Assembly (NCBI GenBank): GCA_029051445.1
Contig: JAIDKP010000382.1
Location: 1 to 11,429 of the forward strand
Source of the DNA: Muribaculaceae bacterium
GTDB taxonomy: Bacteria; Bacteroidota; Bacteroidia; Bacteroidales; Muribaculaceae
DNA length: 11,429 nt
Direction of reading: 5' to 3'
Shown: positions 6,348-11,429 of the stretch, piece after piece
Layout: each line of letters opens with the position of its first letter
Numbering within the stretch: position 1 is the stretch's first letter
The notes under the pieces: generated by a model
The model's database searches: none
What the model was told of the DNA's origin: nothing
What the model saw: the letters and a program-made list of their open reading frames with translations, nothing else
Program-made: the position numbers and the translations under genes

Positions 6348-8693
6348 TCACTTGCTTAGTGAGTAAGGTTTAGTCTCTGGCGCGATGCCACGCTTTTTGT
6401 TGGGCGAGGAAGCCATCTCAAACTCGAGCACACCGCCCTGCATCAGTTCGTCATGCGTCAGATAGGTTTTATCAAAATTCTTTCCGTTGAGCTTCACGCT
6501 CTTTATGTAACGTCTCTTGTCACTCACTTTCGGGGCCTTTACCTCAAGAGTCTTGCCATTGCCGAGAGTCAGCTTGGCATAAGGCAGATAGGGAGCGCCG
6601 AGCACATACTCGTCCGAACCGGGGCAAACTGGATAGAAGCCGAGAGCCGTAAATACATACCATGCCGACATCTGCCCGCAGTCGTCATTGCCGCAGAGAC
6701 CGTCGATATTGTTGCGATACATCTTGTTCATGATCTCGCGCACCCAGTACTGCGTCTTCCACGGCTGGCTGCTCCACGCATAGAGATAAGGGATATGGTG
6801 ACTCGGCTCGTTGCCATGCACATAGCACCCGATAAGTCCCTCCTTAGTCACATCCTCGGTATCCTTGTAGTAGACTTCAGGGAATTCCATTATGAAAAGC
6901 GAGTCGAGATTGGCGATAAACTGCTTGTCGCCCCCCATTTGCTCGATAAGACCGTCAACATCATGCGGGACAAAGAAAGAATAGTTCCAGGAATTACCCT
7001 CGAGAAAGCCCTCGTTATGCGTATTGAGAAGGCTGAACGGAGTCTTCCACGAGCCGTCAGAATTCTTGGGACGCGAGAACTTCAGTTCCGGATCAAACAC
7101 ATTCTTGTAGTTCATCGCACGCTTCTTGTAGGTCTCGGCAAGTTCCTTGTTGCCCGCCTTCTTCGCTGTGTTATAGATACACCAGTCGTCGTAGGCATAT
7201 TCAAGAGTTATCGACACAGCGCTGCCGTTCTTGTCATAAGGTACATATCCCTTCTCCATGTAGTCCGACAGATTGGTGTAATAAGGGATTGTTGCCGAGC
7301 TGTTCATTGCTTCGAGAGCCACTTTCGGGTCAAGGCCTCCACCCTTGGCATATGCGTCGGCAAGCACCGACACTGCATGATAGCCCGCCATGCACCAGTT
7401 CTCGTTACCCATATGCGACCACACAGGCAGTGCCTTGTGCACGCTCTGTTCATAATGCGCCATCATAGACTTGGCCATATCGGCCCCCTTCTCCGGGAAG
7501 ATCACATTCATCAGAGGGTGCTCAGCACGAAACGTGTCCCAGATCGAGAATACCGTGTAGTTCGTGAAGCCGTCGGCCTGATGGATATTGTGGTCAAGAC
7601 CTCTGTACTTGCCGTCGACATCCATGTAAACCGACGGATTGATCATCGTGTGATAGAGCGATGTGTAGAGCATCGCCAGCTGATCCTCCGATCCCTCGGC
7701 CTCGATCATATCGAGACTTTTGTTCCAGTCATCGGTTGTCTGAGCAAGTATCGCGTCAAAATCCTTGCCGCCGGTCTCGGCACGCAGATTTTTCAGAGCG
7801 CCTTCGGTGCTGACACCCGACAGTCCCACCTTTATCTCGATCTGTTTCGATTCAGGCAGATCGAAATCAAAGTACGAGACAACCTTACGGCCTGCCATCT
7901 CAGGGAAGTTGTGACGCTGGTCAAACTTGCCCCAGAAACCATTGTACTTCGGTTTCTCTTTGTCGATAAATCCGTAATTGGTGATCGGCTCCGAGAACTC
8001 AATAGCGAAGTAGGTGTAGTTGGTACGTGCCCAGCCGTTGGTGATACGGTAGCCTGTGATAAGACTGTCGTTCTCGACACGCATATATGTCCACAGCGTT
8101 TTGCCGTCATAATTATAAATACCGTGATCCATGTCGAGCACGATATGACCCGAATCCACAGTACCGGGATATGTATAGCGGTGTGCGCCCACACGCTGTG
8201 TTGCCGTCAGTTCAGCCCTGATGCCGTAGTCATCGAGAGTCACCGCATAATAGCCGGGACGTGTCACCTCGGTGTCATGATTGAAACGCGACCGATAACC
8301 CTTCGATGTATCCGAGGCCTCACCGGGGACAAGCAGATGCTCACCGGTTGCAGGCATTATCAGGACATCTCCGAGGTCACTGTGGCCGGTACCGCTCAGA
8401 TGTGTGTGGCTGAAACCCACGATAGTTGTGTCACGGTGCTGATAGCCTGCGCAATACTCATATGCCCCGGGCTGATACTTGCCGTTGATATTATGGGGAA
8501 CATTCTCGGTGTCAGGGCTGAGCTGGACGATACCGAAAGGCGCACAGGCACCGGGGAACGTGTGTCCCATACCGTTTGTTCCGATAATTGGATTCACATA
8601 CGACGCGTTGTTCTTGGGGGTCGTAGCCGACGAGCTGCCGCCGAGCGACAGAGCCGCCACCGCAACAACGCCGATTTTCTTGATTGAATACAT
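6348..8693 (-). CDS. GH92 family exo-alpha-mannosidase, exported
   Basis: A 781-residue enzyme of family GH92, calcium-dependent inverting exo-alpha-mannosidases that trim N-glycans, fungal mannan and related glycans. Residues 1 to about 23 (ending near GGSSSA) form a Sec signal without a lipobox, so the enzyme should be periplasmic. Family blocks occur in order: YVNPIIGT (32-39) and GIVQLSPDT (54-62), then GFSHTHLSGTGHSDLGD (93-109), WDTFRAEHPL (385-394), EGNSWNY (565-571), HGNEPSHHIPYLY (626-638) and GNDDCGQMSAWYVF (668-681). Glu565 is a likely catalytic acid by spacing, and the acidic pair Asp670-Asp671 lies in the block thought to give the base; both are assigned from memory of the family. 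The block YEYCAGY (78-84) differs from the WDxCSGY form I associate with alpha-1,2 enzymes, so the linkage preference is open. Length is normal and the gene is intact. It lies 53 nt (AT-rich, no gene) after the proximal DUF1680 gene and 8 nt before the GH127 gene. Confidence 0.93.
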   Translation of the reverse strand: MYSIKKIGVVAVAALSLGGSSSATTPKNNASYVNPIIGTNGMGHTFPGACAPFGIVQLSPDTENVPHNINGKYQPGAYEYCAGYQHRDTTIVGFSHTHLSGTGHSDLGDVLIMPATGEHLLVPGEASDTSKGYRSRFNHDTEVTRPGYYAVTLDDYGIRAELTATQRVGAHRYTYPGTVDSGHIVLDMDHGIYNYDGKTLWTYMRVENDSLITGYRITNGWARTNYTYFAIEFSEPITNYGFIDKEKPKYNGFWGKFDQRHNFPEMAGRKVVSYFDFDLPESKQIEIKVGLSGVSTEGALKNLRAETGGKDFDAILAQTTDDWNKSLDMIEAEGSEDQLAMLYTSLYHTMINPSVYMDVDGKYRGLDHNIHQADGFTNYTVFSIWDTFRAEHPLMNVIFPEKGADMAKSMMAHYEQSVHKALPVWSHMGNENWCMAGYHAVSVLADAYAKGGGLDPKVALEAMNSSATIPYYTNLSDYMEKGYVPYDKNGSAVSITLEYAYDDWCIYNTAKKAGNKELAETYKKRAMNYKNVFDPELKFSRPKNSDGSWKTPFSLLNTHNEGFLEGNSWNYSFFVPHDVDGLIEQMGGDKQFIANLDSLFIMEFPEVYYKDTEDVTKEGLIGCYVHGNEPSHHIPYLYAWSSQPWKTQYWVREIMNKMYRNNIDGLCGNDDCGQMSAWYVFTALGFYPVCPGSDEYVLGAPYLPYAKLTLGNGKTLEVKAPKVSDKRRYIKSVKLNGKNFDKTYLTHDELMQGGVLEFEMASSPNKKRGIAPETKPYSLSK

Positions 8694-8746
8694 TGTGAAC
8701 TATAAACTTGATTGGTTATTATATATTTTCAGTAATGTAGCTTCTG

Positions 8747-10768
8747 TTATCGTGTCACCGGGAATTCTGTGATACGCAGTGTCGTGCAGCCGTAAGGTAT
8801 CAGCACGATATCCTCCTCCTCGCCAAGATGCTCGCGTCTCACGGGGCCATAAGGCATCGGCCCGGCCGAACCGTTGTAGAGCGTCCAGTTATTCATTCTG
8901 CGTCCTTTTCCATGCAATTCTATCGGAGCATTTTCGACCGACCAGGGATACCCTTCCGACTCACGCTCTACCACTTTGAATGCAGTGTTTACATTTGCAT
9001 TATCCACATCTTTGCTCGACAGACAGTAGTTCCAGGGAGTCGTCGCATGCACCTCATAGCAGTACTCGCCACGTCCTTTAAGCTTATCCTGATCCGTTAC
9101 CTTCTGCCACTCCTCGCCTACGCGCAAAGCATAGAGCAGCGGGCCGCGTTCGATCACAGTCGAATTCTCATACCATCGCGAGGTCGACATCTGCATAGGC
9201 ATCTCAAGCTCAACCCTGTCGCCTCTTTTCCACGTTCTGTCGAGAGTGATGATCGATCCCGCGTTGCCTTTCGACACCTCAGCGCCATTCACCTTCACCG
9301 TTGCCTCCTTGCACCATCCCGGCACACGCAGCTCAAGCGGGAAATCGGCCGACTTAACTTTCTTGTTCGGATAAGACACCTCAAACCTCACCGTCCCTTC
9401 AAACGGATATGCCGTCTTCTCGTCAATCCTCACCTCCACGCCGTCGGCGACTTTGGCGGTGACTGTCGACGGAGCATAATACAGTGCGGCAAGACCGCGG
9501 TCTTTTGTGGCGAACCAAAGGTCGCGCGTGAACTTTGGCCAGCCCTGGTGCAGATTCGATGTGCAGCACGGATAACCCGTCAGAAGTCCGAACGCTATGT
9601 CGGTCCCGCCGTGGGGTTCCTGGAAATTACGCTCCAGGCACGATACCTCCACCTGATTGAGCTGCTGATAATACTGGCGCGTCATGCAATCGTCCGACAC
9701 CTGGGTCGGCAGCGCATTGAAAGCCACACGCTCGAGCCAGTCGGCCCAGTCGGTGCGCCCGGTGATCTCGATCATCTTTTCAAGCGAATACATCATCTCC
9801 ACCGCAGTGCACAGCTCCGAGCCCTGTGTCGGGTTGCCGCCGTGCATCCACTCGTCGCCGCCGTAGAGACCGGTAGGCCACCCGTGAAAACGGCGAAGGT
9901 CATATGCCATCGTGTCTATAGAGGCTATATCCTTGGAGTCATGCGTCGCCTGGTATCTTACGACGGGCTCCTTGAGTCCTTGCGCCAGATTCACGCAGTG
10001 TACACTGCCGATTGTGTGCATCATCTCACGGTTCAGAAACTCGCCGCGCCAGTCATATGTCTGTTCGGCAATGACATCTCCGAGTTCGAGCAGAAAATCA
10101 TCACCTGTGATATTGTAAAGCCAGTACACTACAAGCAGATTGTCGCCGCCGCGCATACGCCCCCAGTACGTCCAGTGCCCCAGAGGTGTCTCTTTCAGAT
10201 GCTCGAGCTGATACTTGAAATACCTGGTCATAAACGGAATGACACGCTTGTCGCCGGTTGCGTCATAATACTGCTGAAGCACCTTCAGCACAACCATTTT
10301 GGGCCACCAGTCCTGAGCGTTGTCTCTTTGAAGACCGGGCTCGGGCGAACGGTCTGTGTCAGGTCCGAAATACCCGTCCTCGCGCTGGCTGTTCAGCGCC
10401 CACTCGACCCACGGCTGCACTTTGTCTTTCAGCGCATTGTCATCAAGGATATAAGCCAGAGGCAGAAGACCGTCGATCCAGTAAGGCCCCCTCTCCCAAA
10501 CATCGCCGTCACCGCCAAGCCAGCCGTTACGCTTACCCATCACAGGTTCATACAGCTCGTCAAGATGCCCCGTCATGCCATCAGCCATCCTCTGCATCTG
10601 ATCCTTCAGCCATCCCTCAGGCTTGACATCACCTATAGGAAGCTCCATATATCGTTTTTCCGCCAGCGGAGCACGGTTGGCAAGATACAGTGACTCACCT
10701 TTGTCTGCTGCTTCAGCTGCCATTACCGACAGTGCCATGCACGTCGCAGCGATTATCTTTTTCAACAT
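8747..10768 (-). CDS. DUF1680/GH127-like glycoside hydrolase, exported (divergent subgroup)
   Basis: A 673-residue protein of the DUF1680 superfamily (GH127 and its relatives) and the first gene of the operon. Residues 1-20 are a Sec signal with a cleavage site AEA|AD and no lipobox, so the mature enzyme should be periplasmic. The zinc and nucleophile set is present: Glu318 and Cys320 in SELCTAVE, and Cys401-Cys402 in GYPCCTSN. The acid/base is less clear. Glu306 in GGDEWMHG lies 12 residues before Glu318, whereas HypBA1 and the neighbouring GH127 have 16. The N-terminus (LPIGDVKPEGWLKDQM, 43-58, and WERGPYWIDGLLPLAY, 91-106) differs completely from that of the downstream GH127, so the two are not a recent duplication. 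The C-terminal part (about 430-673) is the usual beta-sandwich, with RTWKRGDRVELEMPM near 511-525, and there is no added sugar-binding domain. Beta-L-arabinofuranosidase activity is possible, but another furanoside or pyranoside target is equally open. A -7 promoter element lies about 30 nt before the ATG. Confidence 0.87.
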   Translation of the reverse strand: MLKKIIAATCMALSVMAAEAADKGESLYLANRAPLAEKRYMELPIGDVKPEGWLKDQMQRMADGMTGHLDELYEPVMGKRNGWLGGDGDVWERGPYWIDGLLPLAYILDDNALKDKVQPWVEWALNSQREDGYFGPDTDRSPEPGLQRDNAQDWWPKMVVLKVLQQYYDATGDKRVIPFMTRYFKYQLEHLKETPLGHWTYWGRMRGGDNLLVVYWLYNITGDDFLLELGDVIAEQTYDWRGEFLNREMMHTIGSVHCVNLAQGLKEPVVRYQATHDSKDIASIDTMAYDLRRFHGWPTGLYGGDEWMHGGNPTQGSELCTAVEMMYSLEKMIEITGRTDWADWLERVAFNALPTQVSDDCMTRQYYQQLNQVEVSCLERNFQEPHGGTDIAFGLLTGYPCCTSNLHQGWPKFTRDLWFATKDRGLAALYYAPSTVTAKVADGVEVRIDEKTAYPFEGTVRFEVSYPNKKVKSADFPLELRVPGWCKEATVKVNGAEVSKGNAGSIITLDRTWKRGDRVELEMPMQMSTSRWYENSTVIERGPLLYALRVGEEWQKVTDQDKLKGRGEYCYEVHATTPWNYCLSSKDVDNANVNTAFKVVERESEGYPWSVENAPIELHGKGRRMNNWTLYNGSAGPMPYGPVRREHLGEEEDIVLIPYGCTTLRITEFPVTR

Positions 10769-10784
10769 TGGGAAAGTGTTTCTG

Positions 10785-10796
10785 ATATTATAATAT
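10785..10796. repeat. Perfect 12-bp AT palindrome in the operon leader
   Basis: ATATTATAATAT is fully self-complementary. It lies just downstream of the predicted -7 element of the glycosidase operon, over the expected transcription start and 16 nt before the ATG of the proximal gene. Position suits an operator for a dimeric repressor, but such AT-only palindromes also arise by chance. Confidence 0.3.
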
Positions 10797-10797
10797 G

Positions 10798-10805
10798 CAA
10801 ATCTA
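10798..10805 (-). promoter_or_regulatory. Bacteroidetes-type -7 element for the glycosidase operon
   Basis: On the - strand this reads TAGATTTG followed by CA, a full match to the TAnnTTTG consensus read by the Bacteroidetes primary sigma factor. It lies 29 nt before the ATG of the proximal GH127-like gene, which gives a leader of roughly 20 nt. I find no TTTG at the expected -33 spacing, so the promoter may be weak or need an activator. Confidence 0.5.
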
Positions 10806-10850
10806 ATATTTTTTCACAATACCGCCCTACCTTGATAGAAATAAAAACCA

Positions 10851-10858
10851 TACCTTTG
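10851..10858 (+). promoter_or_regulatory. Bacteroidetes-type -7 element for the DUF2723 gene
   Basis: TACCTTTG followed by CA is a full match to TAnnTTTG and the form most often seen in this phylum. It lies 47 nt before the DUF2723 ATG, giving a leader of about 40 nt. A TTG at 10832-10834 is a possible -33 remnant, but its spacing (16 nt) is shorter than the usual 19-20. Confidence 0.6.
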
Positions 10859-10871
10859 CACGACATTATGT

Positions 10872-10887
10872 TTGTGAATTAACACAA
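10872..10887. repeat. Short inverted repeat in the DUF2723 leader
   Basis: TTGTG and CACAA are separated by AATTAA, just after the expected transcription start and 18 nt before the ATG. It could be a small operator or leader hairpin; at 5 bp per arm it may be chance. Confidence 0.25.
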
Positions 10888-10905
10888 CCGCTATAAATTC
10901 AATAC

Positions 10906-11429
10906 ATGCGTCGCTACAATATCATTAACGACTCTCTCGGCTGGTTCTGCTTCATCATTGCAGCTTTCACATACCTGCTTACGGTTGAGCCGACAGCAAG
11001 CTTCTGGGACTGCCCCGAATTTATCTCACAGGCATTCAAACTTGAAGTCGGACACCCGCCGGGCAACCCCATATTCATGCTTGCTGGCCGATTCTTCGTC
11101 AACTTTGTAGGAGGCGATGTCACGAAAGTAGCATTGGCGGTCAACTCGATGTCGGCTTTGCTAAGCGCAGGCACGATACTGCTGATGTTCTGGACGATAA
11201 CCCATTTCGTCCGTAGGCTCATTGTCCCCGACGGAGCGACCGAAGTCTCGATTCCCAAAATGATAGCAATCTTTGGATCAGGCATTTGCGGCGCGCTCAT
11301 GTACACCTGGAGCGACACATTCTGGTTCTCTGCTGTCGAGGGAGAGGTCTACGCATTCTCCTCTTTCTGCACAGCACTTGTCATTTGGCTTATCCTCAAG
11401 TGGGAGAACAGAGCCGACCTGACGCATAT
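10906..11429 (+). CDS. DUF2723 membrane protein, GT-C type glycosyltransferase candidate (3' end outside window)
   Basis: The first 174 residues of a DUF2723 protein, still open at the window edge. The family is widespread in Bacteroidetes and related to eukaryotic TMEM260, a protein O-mannosyltransferase; full members are large multi-pass proteins. Likely membrane segments are about 11-27, 79-98, 119-135 and 152-166. The block TASFWDCPEF (30-39) follows the first segment, where GT-C enzymes carry their acidic catalytic motif, so Asp35 or Glu38 is a candidate. GHPPGNP (49-55) and FWFSAVEGEVYAFS (139-152) are further family marks. It is transcribed away from the glycosidase operon from its own promoter. 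The ATG at 10906 is chosen because it directly precedes the charged segment and first membrane helix typical of the family; no Shine-Dalgarno site is seen. Family membership is clear; mannosyltransfer in bacteria is an inference from the eukaryotic relative. Confidence 0.88.
   Translation, partial: MRRYNIINDSLGWFCFIIAAFTYLLTVEPTASFWDCPEFISQAFKLEVGHPPGNPIFMLAGRFFVNFVGGDVTKVALAVNSMSALLSAGTILLMFWTITHFVRRLIVPDGATEVSIPKMIAIFGSGICGALMYTWSDTFWFSAVEGEVYAFSSFCTALVIWLILKWENRADLTH

Noticed and set aside
6453..8687. 744-codon open frame on the + strand opposite the GH92 gene
   Set aside because: It mirrors the GH92 coding sequence, starts and ends with it, and shows no domain. Its length is striking but is a codon-usage effect.
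8694..8746. Possible internal promoter before the GH92 gene
   Set aside because: The 53-nt spacer is AT-rich but holds no TAnnTTTG element on the - strand, so there is no support for a separate promoter.
8828..10693. 621-codon open frame on the + strand opposite the DUF1680 gene
   Set aside because: Same antisense pattern as the other two; the - strand protein has a signal peptide and the catalytic residues of its family.
10914..11318. 134-codon open frame on the - strand opposite the DUF2723 gene
   Set aside because: The + strand protein has membrane segments and family motifs and runs through the same bases to the window edge.
1..11429. Mobile element, CRISPR array or phage defence system
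   Set aside because: I found no transposase, integrase, regular spaced repeats, tRNA-like attachment site or known defence gene on either strand.

Overview
The window looks like chromosomal DNA from a gut-type Bacteroidales bacterium, perhaps near the Muribaculaceae. This rests on a Bacteroidetes-style topoisomerase IV subunit A, DUF3316 and DUF2723 proteins typical of the phylum, promoter -7 elements of the TAnnTTTG type, the lack of clear Shine-Dalgarno sites, and moderate GC content. Family-level placement is a guess.

Left part (1-3144, + strand): a tightly packed run of the 3' end of parC, a DUF3316 exported protein (probably an outer-membrane barrel) and an S41-family lipoprotein peptidase, with gaps of 13 and 3 nt. 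These probably share a transcript. They converge on msrA (3224-3733, - strand), with a 79-nt spacer that carries a 9-nt-period AGCTA repeat.

Middle (3850-10768, - strand): a complete three-gene glycoside hydrolase operon, read right to left as a DUF1680/GH127-like enzyme, a GH92 alpha-mannosidase and a lipoprotein GH127 beta-L-arabinofuranosidase with an extra C-terminal beta-sandwich domain. All three have export signals, so the set should act in the periplasm or at the cell surface, trimming glycans that carry alpha-mannose and beta-L-arabinofuranose-like ends. No SusC/SusD transporter, sensor or regulator lies beside it, and both flanks are visible. Two hairpins follow the operon, before msrA.

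Right end (10769-11429): a 137-nt divergent promoter region with one good -7 element on each strand, then the start of a DUF2723 membrane protein (GT-C type, TMEM260-like) that runs off the window.

I saw no tRNA, rRNA, CRISPR array, insertion sequence or phage gene. The most unusual content is the isolated GH127-like/GH92/GH127 set, whose two GH127 members are very different from each other.
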